In this document: positions 41,247 to 50,943 of the stretch, piece by piece | Layout: each line of letters opens with the position of its first letter | Numbering within the stretch: position 1 is the stretch's first letter | From: Croceibacterium ferulae | GTDB lineage: Bacteria > Pseudomonadota > Alphaproteobacteria > Sphingomonadales > Sphingomonadaceae | Direction: 5' to 3' | NCBI RefSeq assembly: GCF_003660445.1 | Contig: NZ_QZVQ01000007.1 | Coordinates: 124,001-188,000 of the forward strand | DNA: 64,000 nt | Notes under the pieces: model-generated | Databases searched by the model: none | The model's input: only the letters and a program-made list of their open reading frames with translations | What the model was told of the DNA's origin: nothing | Made by a program: the position numbers and the translations under genes

Positions 41247-42188
41247 GTAGGCTTCGATGTCGGCCATCGTCACCACGCTGGTGACGGCGGCATCGGGCAG
41301 CGTTCGGCTCACCATGGGGCCGACCACCTTGCCGCCCAGCTCCACGAACCGCTCCATGCCCGCCTCGCCCATCGCCAGCACGCTTTCGCGCCAGCGGACG
41401 CGGCCGGTTACCTGGCGGACCAGCAGCTCGCGCTCCGCCGCCGGGTCGCTCACCATTGCGGCGGTGACATTGGCGTAGACCGGCAGCAGCATCGGCGCGG
41501 GCGGCGTGCGTTCCAGCGCCTCGGCCATGGCATCCGCCGCCGGAGCCATCAGGTCGCAATGGAACGGGGCCGAAACCGGCAGCAGCACGCCGCGCTTGAT
41601 CCCGTGCTCCTTCACGGCAGCAACCGCCCGCTCGATCGCCTGGCGGTGACCGGACAACACGACCTGCCCCGGATCATTGTCATTGGCGATCTGGCACAAG
41701 GCCGGCTTGCCATTCTCCAGCGGCTCGGCCGCGGCAGCCTCCGCCAGCGCTGTTGCCTTTACCAGATCGGCGCCCAGCAGCGCGCACATCGCGCCCTCGC
41801 CCACCGGCACCGCCGCCTGCATCGCCTGCCCGCGCAGCTTCAGCAGCCGGGCCGTGTCCGCCAGCGTAAAGGCGCCCGTCGCACACAGGGCGGTATATTC
41901 GCCCAGCGAATGGCCGGCGACGCATTCGCCCTGCGCCTGCAGGCTGAAGCCGCACTCCGCCTCCAGCACGCGCAGCACGGCGATGGCGTGGGCCATGATC
42001 GCCGGCTGGGCGTTCTCGGTCAGGGTCAGCTGATCGTCCGGCCCTTCGAACATGATGCGCGACAGGTGCTGGCCCAGCGCCTCGTCCACCTCCTCGAACA
42101 CCGCGCGCGCGGCGGTGCTGGCATCCGCCAGCTCGCGGCCCATGCCGATCTTCTGGCTGCCCTGGCCGGGGAACAGGAATGCACTCAT
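41232..42188 (-). CDS. fabD: Malonyl-CoA:ACP transacylase
   Basis: FabD moves malonyl from CoA to acyl carrier protein, starting fatty-acid elongation. The 318-residue protein has the oxyanion loop FPGQGSQ near the N-terminus, catalytic Ser in GHSLGEYTAL and catalytic His in SAPFHCDLM. Start ATG 42188; GGAGAGGC lies about ten bases upstream. It lies 59 bp upstream of fabG, and its 3' end falls inside a 15-bp tandem repeat. Confidence 0.96.
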   Translation of the reverse strand: MSAFLFPGQGSQKIGMGRELADASTAARAVFEEVDEALGQHLSRIMFEGPDDQLTLTENAQPAIMAHAIAVLRVLEAECGFSLQAQGECVAGHSLGEYTALCATGAFTLADTARLLKLRGQAMQAAVPVGEGAMCALLGADLVKATALAEAAAAEPLENGKPALCQIANDNDPGQVVLSGHRQAIERAVAAVKEHGIKRGVLLPVSAPFHCDLMAPAADAMAEALERTPPAPMLLPVYANVTAAMVSDPAAERELLVRQVTGRVRWRESVLAMGEAGMERFVELGGKVVGPMVSRTLPDAAVTSVVTMADIEAYAKTL

Positions 42189-42248
42189 AATCTGCCTCTC
42201 CTTGTGCGCGCCAGATGCCGGGACTTGCCGCATCCGTGGCGCGCGCCG

Positions 42249-43082
42249 TTATGGTGCAGGCGGCGGCGATGCAAGACCGAAGGGCACGACCCGGTTCGCC
42301 GCATCATGCCCGATATCCGCGCGCCCGAGATAGGGCACGCCGCCCCGCCGGCACCAGTCGCGAGCAATATCCTCCGCGGTCGCGCCGAATGGCCGGTCAT
42401 TCTCCGGCACGGCGCTGACCCGCCCCAGCCGCAAGCCGGCAATGTCCGTCAGGTGCGGCATCAGCGTGAAGAACAGCCGGTCGATGGCATAAAGATGCTC
42501 CGCCACCTCCTCCACCATCACGACGTGACCGGCAAGGTCGGGCATCAGCGGAGTGCCGGCGAGCATGGCAAGCGTGGTGAGATTGAAGGCGACAGCCGGC
42601 AGCGTAGTCAGCGAAGGCTCGCAGACATCCGCCACAGCCCGGCCGCACATATACTCCAGTGCCCGCCCGATGGCCGCCTCGCCACCTGACTTGCCCAGAT
42701 CGACCGGCATCGGCCCATGCGCCGGTCGTCCGATCCCGGCACCGTACAAGGCCGCCAGCAGGTAGCCCCCGTCGGAATAACCCAGATAGATCTTGTCGCG
42801 CGCCGCCCCGCCCATGCCGGCGATCGCCGCTGCAGCAATGCGGTTGGAGCCATAACCACCGCGTGCGATCCAGACGGCGTCGAAGCCGGGATCGTTGGCA
42901 CAATCCAGCAAGGCCGCCAGCCGGGTGGCATCGTCCCCGGCAAAATGTCCTTGTTCCCCAAAGCATTGTGGATGGAAGCTCAACTCGGCCTCAGGCGTCG
43001 CCGACGCCGCCAGTCCGGTGACAGCGCCGGCCAGGTCGCGGGTGATCGGCCGGGCAGGCGCACAAATCGCGATGCGGGTCAT
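42249..43082 (-). CDS. ldcA: LD-carboxypeptidase (S66 / LdcA family)
   Basis: A cytoplasmic serine peptidase that removes the terminal D-Ala from murein tetrapeptides during recycling. The family features are IARGGYGSNRI, the nucleophile Ser in YLGYSDGGYLL, a Glu in VMVEEVAEHLYAIDR and a His in ADIGHDAANR, giving a plausible Ser-Glu-His triad. The ATG at 43082 gives 277 residues; the frame upstream is not family-like. It is divergent from a Mur ligase gene (58 bp between starts), a sensible pairing for murein recycling, and is followed by fabD after 60 bp. Confidence 0.9.
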   Translation of the reverse strand: MTRIAICAPARPITRDLAGAVTGLAASATPEAELSFHPQCFGEQGHFAGDDATRLAALLDCANDPGFDAVWIARGGYGSNRIAAAAIAGMGGAARDKIYLGYSDGGYLLAALYGAGIGRPAHGPMPVDLGKSGGEAAIGRALEYMCGRAVADVCEPSLTTLPAVAFNLTTLAMLAGTPLMPDLAGHVVMVEEVAEHLYAIDRLFFTLMPHLTDIAGLRLGRVSAVPENDRPFGATAEDIARDWCRRGGVPYLGRADIGHDAANRVVPFGLASPPPAP

Positions 43083-43140
43083 CGCCGCAGCGTTAGCCGC
43101 GGCGGTTGCAAAGTCCACCGCCAGTGCATAGCCCATCGCC

Positions 43141-44565
43141 ATGACCGACGCCCCGATCGCCGACCTGACCGCCCAGCCCTGGTTCTTCTGCGGCATCGGG
43201 GGATCGGGCATGTTGCCGCTGGCGCTGATCCTGCGGCAGCAGGGGGCGGACGTCGCCGGGTCGGACCGCAGTTTCGACCAGGGTCGCGCCGATGCCAAGC
43301 GCGACTGGCTGGCAGCGCTCGGCTTCGGGCTTCACCCGCAGGACGGTTCGGGCATCATCAGCCCCGCGCAGGTGCTGGTCGCCAGCGCCGCGATCGAGGA
43401 CAGCGTGCCGGAGGTCGCCCGCGCCGCCGCGCTCGGCTGCCGGCGGATGAGCCGGGCGCAGCTGCTTTCCACCCTGTTCAACGCCGCGTCGTGCGGCATC
43501 GCCGTGGGCGGAACCAGCGGCAAGAGCACCGTCACCGGCATGCTCGGCTGGATCCTGCACGATACGGGCCGTGAACCCACGATCGTGAACGGCGCCGTGA
43601 TGAAGAACTTCGTGCAGCCGGGGCTGCCCTTCGCCAGCGCAATTGCAGGTGGCGGCGAGGCGTTCGTGGCCGAAGTCGATGAGAGCGACGGTTCCATTGC
43701 GCTGTACGATCCGGCCGTGGCAGTGCTGCTGAACGTCAGTCTCGATCACAAGAGCATCGAGGAACTGCGTGTTCTGTTTGGCAATTTCATAGGTCGCGCC
43801 GGCACGGCCGTGCTCAACATGGATGACGAGGAGGTCGCCTGGCTGGCGGAGCACGTCCCGGCTGCGCTGACCTTCGGCGTCGACAATCCCGCCGCAGCCA
43901 TCGGCATCGAACCCGGCACGATCGAGGAAAGCGCCACCGGGATCGCCGCGCTGGTGGTCGATCGGCGGGAGGATGTGGCCCACGCCTTGCGGCTGAACGT
44001 GCCGGGCCGGCATAATCTGTCCAACGCCCTCGCCGCCATCGCCGGCGCAGCGGCGGGGGGGGTTCCTCTGCATGAGGCAACCCTGGCACTGAGTACCTTC
44101 ATCGGCCTCGCCCGCAGGTTCGACGTGCTGGGCAGCAGCTCCGGCGGCATCACCGTGATCGACGATTTCGGACACAATCCGGAAAAGTGCGCCGCCACCT
44201 TGCGCACGCTGAAGGCGCATCCGGGCCGCGTTATCGCCTTCTTCCAGCCGCATGGATATGGCCCGTTGCGCCAGATGGGGCAGGAACTGGCCGCCACCTT
44301 TGCCAGCGAACTGGGGCCGGATGACCTCACTATCATGTGCGACCCGGTCTATTTCGGCGGCACCGTCGATCGCAGCCAGGGCACGGAGCAGGTCGTCGCG
44401 CGCATCAATGAACTGGGCGGCCATGCGGAGCATCTTGCATCGCGAGACGCGTGCGGAGAACGGATCGTGGCGCTCGCCCGGCCGGGTGACCGCATCGTGG
44501 TGATGGGTGCGCGGGACGATACGCTGACCGGCTTCGCACGGAGCCTGCTGGATCGCCTCCCCTAG
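43141..44565 (+). CDS. mpl: Mur ligase, Mpl/MurC-like
   Basis: A 474-residue ATP-dependent amide ligase. The N-terminal UDP-binding domain has FFCGIGGSGMLPLAL, the P-loop is GGTSGKSTVTGML, then EVDESDGSIALY, NVSLDHKSIEEL and GRHNLSNALAAIAG, with a C-terminal domain containing DDFGHNPEKC. The DESDGS segment is closer to MurC, but the gene is outside a dcw cluster and is divergent from ldcA, so UDP-MurNAc:tripeptide ligase (Mpl) is the favoured role. Substrate choice is not settled by sequence. Start ATG 43141. Its stop overlaps the comEC stop by four bases. Confidence 0.8.
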   Translation: MTDAPIADLTAQPWFFCGIGGSGMLPLALILRQQGADVAGSDRSFDQGRADAKRDWLAALGFGLHPQDGSGIISPAQVLVASAAIEDSVPEVARAAALGCRRMSRAQLLSTLFNAASCGIAVGGTSGKSTVTGMLGWILHDTGREPTIVNGAVMKNFVQPGLPFASAIAGGGEAFVAEVDESDGSIALYDPAVAVLLNVSLDHKSIEELRVLFGNFIGRAGTAVLNMDDEEVAWLAEHVPAALTFGVDNPAAAIGIEPGTIEESATGIAALVVDRREDVAHALRLNVPGRHNLSNALAAIAGAAAGGVPLHEATLALSTFIGLARRFDVLGSSSGGITVIDDFGHNPEKCAATLRTLKAHPGRVIAFFQPHGYGPLRQMGQELAATFASELGPDDLTIMCDPVYFGGTVDRSQGTEQVVARINELGGHAEHLASRDACGERIVALARPGDRIVVMGARDDTLTGFARSLLDRLP

Positions 44566-46754
44566 TCACGCCAGCCGCGCCACCAGCCATGTTCGCCCTG
44601 GCTGTCGCTGACGCTGGTGACCTCCGCCGTGCGCCCCAGATCGATCGCCAGCCCGCCGGTGCGCGCCAGGCTCCAGCGATCGGCCCTGATCTCACGCGGC
44701 ACGCAAGTGCGCGGCAGTCGCCGGTCAGCCACCACAATGTCCGCGGCGGAGCATGCGCGTGACAGCTGCGCGGCATCCACCAGCCGCCGGCTGCGGCTCA
44801 TCAGCACGCGCCAGCGCCGCCCCTCGCGCAGCAGCTCGATCGAGCAGAAATCGCGGCTACACCGGGCATCGGGCCATTCGGCGAGCGGCAGCGGCTCGCC
44901 TCCGTTAGCGGCAAGTTCGCCCAGAACCTCGCGCGCGAAGCCTTCGCGCAACGGGCGCAGCACCAGCAGCCGCTCGCCCTCACCGCTGATCGCGACGTGA
45001 CGGCCGTCTCCTGTGACCAGCAGGTCCGGCACCGGCGTGGTCAGCAGCAGGATGGTGGCCGTCGCCACCGGCACCAACCCCAGCAGCCGCACCCGGCCAT
45101 GCCACAGCGCCAGCCACAATCCGCCTGCGACGAACAGCGCAAAGGTGCCGCCGCCCATCTGCGGCAGCAGGTGAACGGCATTGGGCTGGCTGGCGGTCAG
45201 ATGAGCTAGCCCCAGCATCAGGTCCAGCGAGTGCCCCGCCAGCCACCAGGCCGGCGCCCCCAGCCCCACCAGATCAAGCAGCAATGCCAGCGCAATCAGC
45301 GGCATGCAAACGAATGTTACCAGAGGGATGGCGATCACATTTGCGAAGGCGCCGTAGATGCCGGCGCGATGAAAGTGGAACAGCACGATCGGCATCAGCG
45401 CCCATTCGATCACCAGACCACTCGCCAGCAGCATCGCCAGACGACGCACCGACCGCCGCCAGCCTGGCTCCTCCCGCGGAGCCAGGAAGGCCCGCACTGG
45501 CGCGCTATCATGCAGCGCCACGATGGCGATCACCGCGGCGAAGCTCAGCTGGAAGCTCGGGCCGATCAGCGATTCGGGCCAGATCAGCAGCACCAGCATG
45601 GCCGCGACCGCCAGCATCCGCAGGCTCAGCGGCTCGCGCCCCAATGCCAGCGCACACAGCACCAGCAACGCGCCAAGGCAGCTGCGCACCGTCGGCACCT
45701 CCGCCCCTGTCAGCAAGGTGTACCCGATCCCCGCCAGCGCAGCGGTCGCGGCTGCGATCAGCGGCAGGCGCAAACGCAGGGCGAGCCATGGAGACAGCGC
45801 CAGCAGCCGCAGGGCAAGAAGGTACGCAGCCCCGATCAGCGCGCTGACATGCAGCCCGCTGATCGACAGCAGATGGGTGAGGCCAGCATCGCGCATTGCC
45901 TCCTCGTCGGCCGGCGCGATGGCCCCGCGGTCGCCACTGGCCAGCGCGGCGGCGATGGCGCCGGACGATCCGCTCAGCCGAGCGCGGACATGGTCGGCCA
46001 GGCTGCGCTGCAGCGGCCCAAGGGCGCCGCCCTCCGGTGCACCTTGCAGCACCTCGACCGGTCCGCTGGCCGCCCCCGTGGCCGCAAGCCCCTGGAACCA
46101 GGCGATGCGCGCGAAATCATAGCCGCCCGGCACCATCGGCGACGCTGGCGGCATCAGTCGGGCCTCCAGGCGGATCAGCGCGCCTTCCACCAGCCTTGCG
46201 TCTTCATCCTCCAGCGGCAGGTTCACGCGCACCTTGACCGCCCTGCCCGTCTCGCCCTCGCGGGTGGCGAGCACCAGCCGCACGCGCCCCTCGGCGGGCT
46301 GCTCGATCCGGTCGACGATGCGGCCGGTCAGCGGGCCGGCAACCGGCCGCTGCAGCGCGGGCGTGCCGACCGCCTCCGACCGCAGCCAGATCAGCGCCAC
46401 GCCACCTGCAAAGACCAGGCCCAGCGCGACGCAGGCGGCCAGCAGATGGTATCGCTCGTCCCGCCCGCGCCACAATGCCGCGGCAGCGGTGGCCAGCAGC
46501 AACCCGCCCGCGATCGCCGCGACCCACCATCCCGGACCCGGGCCGGCGAACCAGGCGGCGATGCCCGCGACCAATGCCACCGCCAGCCAAGGCGCTCGAT
46601 CGAAGCCGGCAGCGGCCAGGAAGCGATCGACCCGGTCGCCGGCATCTTCCGCCATGCTGGACAAGCGCAGCCGCTTTCGCCAATGCGGGTGCTGCAACGC
46701 AGCAATGGCGTCTTCGTCCGTCAGCGGAATCGCAGGCCATTGCTCGGTTGCCAT
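44562..46754 (-). CDS. comEC: ComEC/Rec2 competence-type membrane protein
   Basis: ComEC forms the inner-membrane channel for single-stranded DNA uptake. The 730-residue protein has an N-terminal DUF4131-like region with two helices, a soluble domain, and the polytopic Competence domain with the hallmark THLLSISGLHVSALI and WPESLIGPSFQLSFAA. The C-terminal part (about 610-730) follows the last helices but lacks the HxHxDH metal motif of the ComEC beta-lactamase domain. ATG 46754 was chosen; the starts of comEC and gltX are 29 bp apart and divergent. No other competence gene is present. Confidence 0.88.
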   Translation of the reverse strand: MATEQWPAIPLTDEDAIAALQHPHWRKRLRLSSMAEDAGDRVDRFLAAAGFDRAPWLAVALVAGIAAWFAGPGPGWWVAAIAGGLLLATAAAALWRGRDERYHLLAACVALGLVFAGGVALIWLRSEAVGTPALQRPVAGPLTGRIVDRIEQPAEGRVRLVLATREGETGRAVKVRVNLPLEDEDARLVEGALIRLEARLMPPASPMVPGGYDFARIAWFQGLAATGAASGPVEVLQGAPEGGALGPLQRSLADHVRARLSGSSGAIAAALASGDRGAIAPADEEAMRDAGLTHLLSISGLHVSALIGAAYLLALRLLALSPWLALRLRLPLIAAATAALAGIGYTLLTGAEVPTVRSCLGALLVLCALALGREPLSLRMLAVAAMLVLLIWPESLIGPSFQLSFAAVIAIVALHDSAPVRAFLAPREEPGWRRSVRRLAMLLASGLVIEWALMPIVLFHFHRAGIYGAFANVIAIPLVTFVCMPLIALALLLDLVGLGAPAWWLAGHSLDLMLGLAHLTASQPNAVHLLPQMGGGTFALFVAGGLWLALWHGRVRLLGLVPVATATILLLTTPVPDLLVTGDGRHVAISGEGERLLVLRPLREGFAREVLGELAANGGEPLPLAEWPDARCSRDFCSIELLREGRRWRVLMSRSRRLVDAAQLSRACSAADIVVADRRLPRTCVPREIRADRWSLARTGGLAIDLGRTAEVTSVSDSQGEHGWWRGWRD

Positions 46755-46783
46755 GATAAAGGCTGGAAAGGACAGCAGCGCCA

Positions 46784-48247
46784 ATGGCAAGCGAGAGTGT
46801 GACGAACAGCGATCCTGCCCGCCCGGTGGTGACGCGCTTCGCACCATCGCCCACGGGCTTCCTGCATATTGGCGGCGCGCGCACCGCGCTGTTCAACTGG
46901 CTGTTCGCCCGCCATCACGGCGGCAAGGTGCTGCTGCGGATCGAGGATACCGATCTCAAGCGCTCCACGCCCGAAGCGATCGCCGCCATTCTGGACGGTC
47001 TCGACTGGCTGGGCCTGAATTTCGACGGCCAGACCGTGTTCCAGTCCGAGCGCGCTGCCCGCCATGCCGAGGTGGCGCAGCGACTGCTGGCCGCCGGGCA
47101 TGCCTATCGCTGCTACGCCACCACCGAAGAGCTGGAGCAGATGCGCGCGGAGCAGCGTGCCGCGAAGCAGCCCTTGCGCTATGATGGCCGGTGGCGTGAT
47201 CGTGATCCTGCCGAGGCGCCGGAGGGCGCGCCTTTCGTGGTGCGGCTGAAGGCGCCGCAGGATGGCGAGACGGTGATCGAGGATGCCGTGCAGGGCGCCG
47301 TCACCGTGCGCAATGCGGAACTGGACGACTTCGTCCTGCTGCGCGCCGACGGTACGCCGACCTACATGCTGGCGGTGGTGGTGGACGATCACGACATGGG
47401 CGTGACCCATGTCATCCGCGGCGACGATCACCTGAACAACGCATTCCGGCAGCTGCCGATCATGCGGGCAATGGACCAGATCGAAGGCGGCTGGCCCGAT
47501 CCGGTCTATGCCCACATCCCGCTGATCCATGGCAGCGATGGCGCCAAGATGTCGAAGCGCCATGGCGCCACCGGTGTCGATGCCTATCGGGACGAGCTCG
47601 GCATCTTGCCCGAGGCGCTGTTCAACTATCTGCTGCGGCTCGGCTGGGGTCACGGCGACAAGGAAGAATTCACGCGCGACGAGGCCGTGGCGCTGTTCGA
47701 CCTTGCCCATGTCGGCCGCAGCCCCAGCCGCTTCGACCTGAAGAAACTGCAGAACATGAACGGCCATTATATCCGCGAGGCGGATGATGGCCGGCTGGCG
47801 CAGCTGGTCGCGCCGCAACTGGGCGGCGATGCCACCGGCGAGGCGGGCCTGGCGCTGCTGACAAGCGCGATGCCGGTGCTGAAGCCGCGTGCCAAGGACA
47901 TTGCCGAGCTGGCCGCCGGCGCGGCGTTCCTGTTCGTGCAGCGTCCGTTGCCGATCAGCGAGAAGGCCGCTGCCTTGCTGGATGACACCGCGCGCACATT
48001 GCTCGGGGCGATTGCGGATCGTTTGCGCGACAATGCCGTCTGGACTACGGAGGGACTTGAAACGGACCTCAAGAGTCTGGCGGAAGAGAAGGGTCTCGGC
48101 CTCGGCAAGCTGGCGCAGCCTCTACGCGCGGCGTTGACCGGGCAGACGACCTCCCCAGGGATATTCGACGTGCTGGCATTGCTGGGCCGGGCCGAAAGCC
48201 TCGCCCGCATCGATGACCAGGCGGCAAATGGACACACTCAGGCGTAA
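46784..48247 (+). CDS. gltX: Glutamyl-tRNA synthetase
   Basis: GltX charges tRNA-Glu (and in many alphaproteobacteria a second copy charges tRNA-Gln). The HIGH-type motif is [17 protein letters not shown] (about 22-38) and the KMSKR loop is GAKMSKRHG. Anticodon-binding helices follow. Length is 487 residues. Whether this is the discriminating copy cannot be told here. Start ATG 46784. It is followed after 11 bp by gltA. Confidence 0.95.
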   Translation: MASESVTNSDPARPVVTRFAPSPTGFLHIGGARTALFNWLFARHHGGKVLLRIEDTDLKRSTPEAIAAILDGLDWLGLNFDGQTVFQSERAARHAEVAQRLLAAGHAYRCYATTEELEQMRAEQRAAKQPLRYDGRWRDRDPAEAPEGAPFVVRLKAPQDGETVIEDAVQGAVTVRNAELDDFVLLRADGTPTYMLAVVVDDHDMGVTHVIRGDDHLNNAFRQLPIMRAMDQIEGGWPDPVYAHIPLIHGSDGAKMSKRHGATGVDAYRDELGILPEALFNYLLRLGWGHGDKEEFTRDEAVALFDLAHVGRSPSRFDLKKLQNMNGHYIREADDGRLAQLVAPQLGGDATGEAGLALLTSAMPVLKPRAKDIAELAAGAAFLFVQRPLPISEKAAALLDDTARTLLGAIADRLRDNAVWTTEGLETDLKSLAEEKGLGLGKLAQPLRAALTGQTTSPGIFDVLALLGRAESLARIDDQAANGHTQA

Positions 48248-48258
48248 GGAGACACGCT

Positions 48259-49545
48259 TTGGCGGACAATCAGGCGAAGCTGACAGTTGACGGGACCGGT
48301 TTCGACCTTCCTGTCATGCAAGGCACCACCGGGCCGGACGTGGTCGACATCCGTAAGCTTTATGGACAGACCGGCATGTTCACCTTCGATCCGGGCTACA
48401 AGTCCACGGCATCGTGCGAAAGCGCGCTGACCTATATCGATGGCGAGGAAGGCGTCCTGCTTCACCGCGGCTACCCCATCGGGCAGCTGGCGGAACAGTC
48501 CAGCTTCATGGAAGTGTCCTATCTCCTGCTGAACGGCGAGCTGCCTTCGGCGGAGGAACTGGACAAGTTCACCTACACGATCAGCCGGCACACCATGCTG
48601 CACGAGCAGCTGGCCCGATTCTACCAGGGCTTCCGGCGGGACGCGCACCCGATGGCGATCATGTGCGGCGTAGTCGGTGCGCTGTCGGCCTTCTATCACG
48701 ACAGCACCGATATCGCCGATCCTGAACATCGCCGGATCAGCAGCCACCGGCTGATCGCCAAGATGCCGACCATCGCGGCGATGGCGTACAAGTACTCCAT
48801 CGGTCAGCCCTTCATGCAGCCGAAGAACTCGCTCAGCTATACGGGCAACTTCCTGCAGATGACCTTCGGCGTTCCGGCCGAGGAATATGAGGTGATCCCC
48901 GCGGTCGAGCGGGCGATGGACAAGATCTTCATCCTGCACGCCGATCACGAGCAGAACGCCTCCACCTCCACCGTGCGGCTGGCGGGTTCCTCGGGCGCCA
49001 ATCCCTTTGCCTGCATCGCGGCCGGCATCGCCTGCCTGTGGGGCCCGGCGCATGGCGGCGCCAACGAGGCGGCACTGGAAATGCTGCGGGAGATCGGCAC
49101 CCCCGACAAGATCCCGCATTATATCGAGCGGGCCAAGGACAAGAACGATCCGTTCCGCCTGATGGGCTTCGGCCATCGCGTGTACAAGAACTACGATCCG
49201 CGCGCCACCGTGATGCAGAAGACGGTGCGTGAAGTGTTCGAGGCGCTGAATGTGCAGGACCCGGTGTTCGAAACCGCGCTGCGGCTGGAAGAAATGGCGC
49301 TGAACGATGATTACTTCATCGAAAAGAAGCTGTTCCCCAATGTGGACTTCTATTCGGGCGTGATCCTGTCGGCGATCGGCTTCCCGACCACCATGTTCAC
49401 CGTGCTGTTCGCGCTGGCCCGCACCGTGGGCTGGGTCGCGCAATGGAACGAGATGATCAGCGATCCCGGCCAGGTCATCGGCCGCCCCCGTCAGCTCTAT
49501 ACCGGGCCGACGGAGCGGGACTACCTGCCGCTGGCGCAGCGCTGA
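48259..49545 (+). CDS. gltA: Citrate synthase (type II)
   Basis: GltA condenses acetyl-CoA and oxaloacetate in the TCA cycle. The 428-residue length fits the hexameric type II enzymes. Active-site segments include [16 protein letters not shown] and [14 protein letters not shown] with catalytic His residues, and a conserved Asp in [10 protein letters not shown]. The start is TTG 48259, seven bases after AAGGAG; no other start would keep the family N-terminus ([11 protein letters not shown]). It is preceded by gltX and followed by a strong hairpin terminator. Confidence 0.97.
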   Translation: MADNQAKLTVDGTGFDLPVMQGTTGPDVVDIRKLYGQTGMFTFDPGYKSTASCESALTYIDGEEGVLLHRGYPIGQLAEQSSFMEVSYLLLNGELPSAEELDKFTYTISRHTMLHEQLARFYQGFRRDAHPMAIMCGVVGALSAFYHDSTDIADPEHRRISSHRLIAKMPTIAAMAYKYSIGQPFMQPKNSLSYTGNFLQMTFGVPAEEYEVIPAVERAMDKIFILHADHEQNASTSTVRLAGSSGANPFACIAAGIACLWGPAHGGANEAALEMLREIGTPDKIPHYIERAKDKNDPFRLMGFGHRVYKNYDPRATVMQKTVREVFEALNVQDPVFETALRLEEMALNDDYFIEKKLFPNVDFYSGVILSAIGFPTTMFTVLFALARTVGWVAQWNEMISDPGQVIGRPRQLYTGPTERDYLPLAQR

Positions 49546-49574
49546 GGCGCGGTAATCGCCGCATCGAGCAAACG

Positions 49575-49605
49575 GAACGGCCCGGGCGCGCAGCCCGGGC
49601 CGTTC
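49575..49605 (+). terminator. Hairpin terminator of gltA
   Basis: A 13-pair stem: GAACGGCCCGGGC (49575-49587) pairs with GCCCGGGCCGTTC (49593-49605) around a GCGCA loop. It lies 30 bases past gltA and immediately before the convergent membrane-protein stop, so it may serve both. The tail is not T-rich. Confidence 0.75.
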
Positions 49606-49607
49606 TG

Positions 49608-50777
49608 CTATCTGGCGGCTGCCGCCTTGCGGGCGACAAGCTGGTCGCTCACCAACAGTGCGAGCGACAGCACCATGGTCAGCACCTGCGCCAGCCCCAG
49701 TGCTGTGCCGATCGCCAGCAACCCGGCCAGGGCCATCCGATCCGCTGCCCAGCCGACATGCCACGGCCGGCGCTCGGCTCCGGGAGCATGCAAGGCCGCC
49801 AGCAGCACCAATGGCGGGAACAGGCGACCCATCCAGTCTCCACCGATCGCGCTCGCAAGGGCGACCAGCAGCACCGCATCGACCACCGGCGTGAAATAGC
49901 GGGCGATCCGCCGCTGCTCGCCCCCGATGGCAAACGGCCCCGCCACCATCCGCCGCAGCCGGCCGGCCAGATCCTGCAACAGCACGGCCAGCGCCAGCGC
50001 GGCCAGGCCCCAGGCCGGCAGGCCCGCCAGCGGCAGCACCAGCGCAACCGCCAGCAGCAGCAGCGACAGTGCAAATGCTCCACCCGGCTCGCCCCCGCGA
50101 TACAGCAGCGGATCGAGCCACCGGCCGATGAGCGTGGCTGCCGCCCAGCCGGTCACATCATGCCGGCCGCGCCAGTGCAGCTGGCGCCGCAGCCAGGCTT
50201 CGCCCGAAAGACGCCTCGCCCGGCCACCCGGCGCCAGCGACCAGCATCCCTGTTCCAGCACCGTTCCGTCCAGCGGCCGTTCCCGGACGCCTGCCTGCAG
50301 GGCGATGCGCAGCAACGCGGCGGCGGCATCGCAATCCGGCGGCAGATCGGCCAACCGCTCCACCAGCTGCCCGGGAATGATCGCCACCCCGGCCCAGGCC
50401 CGCTCCCCGTCGATCCGCTCGAACCCCGCTTCGATCGCTCCGTCAGCGGGCAAGGTCAGGATGGATGTCCCGCCCTGCAGCTGCCCGGCCACCTCCGGCG
50501 CTTCCGGCAGCAATTCGGGTGACAGGACCAGCAATTCCTCGCCGGCGCTCACCGCGCCAAGCAGGCCATGCGCATCGCGCACGAAGCGCACCGTCATGCC
50601 CAGCGACCGCGCCCGGGTGGCCAGCGCGAGCGACTCGTCCCCCTCCCGCTCCGCCACCACGATCGCCTGCCGACACCCCATCGCCGCCGCGAAGCTCAGC
50701 TGCTGCAGCGCCAGCGGGCGCGCGCCGGTATTGTCGGCGGGCAACGCCTCCACGATGGTGAGGATCGCGGTGCGCAC
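49608..50777 (-). CDS. Uncharacterised two-domain membrane protein
   Basis: About 389 residues, not assigned to a family. The N-terminal half (about 1-170) is soluble with alternating strands and helices; its start, RTAILTIVEALPADNTGARPL, and following ALQQLSFAAAMG loosely resemble a nucleotidyltransferase. The C-terminal half (about 225-385) has four or five hydrophobic helices. The CDP-alcohol phosphotransferase motif is not present. GTG 50777 was chosen; a TTG at 50807 gives ten more residues. It is convergent with gltA and divergent from the coiled-coil gene. Confidence 0.55.
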   Translation of the reverse strand: MRTAILTIVEALPADNTGARPLALQQLSFAAAMGCRQAIVVAEREGDESLALATRARSLGMTVRFVRDAHGLLGAVSAGEELLVLSPELLPEAPEVAGQLQGGTSILTLPADGAIEAGFERIDGERAWAGVAIIPGQLVERLADLPPDCDAAAALLRIALQAGVRERPLDGTVLEQGCWSLAPGGRARRLSGEAWLRRQLHWRGRHDVTGWAAATLIGRWLDPLLYRGGEPGGAFALSLLLLAVALVLPLAGLPAWGLAALALAVLLQDLAGRLRRMVAGPFAIGGEQRRIARYFTPVVDAVLLVALASAIGGDWMGRLFPPLVLLAALHAPGAERRPWHVGWAADRMALAGLLAIGTALGLAQVLTMVLSLALLVSDQLVARKAAAAR

Positions 50778-50943
50778 GCGATCAGGCCGGAACGGACAGG
50801 GGAACAATCATCGCACCACCCCTGCCAACCTGCCGGGTAAGGGGCAATGCCCTGTGCGCCCGACTGTCGCGAGATTGTGGATGATGCGTTTGCCGCGACG
50901 CAAAGCGGCTTCCGCCGCACGTCGCCTGTGCTACGGATCGGGC

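Noticed and set aside
49927-50943. Upstream extension of the coiled-coil protein to 946 codons
   Set aside because: The extension is antisense to the membrane protein at 49608-50777 and has Ser/Arg/Pro-rich antisense composition; ATG 50944 starts the protein-like part.
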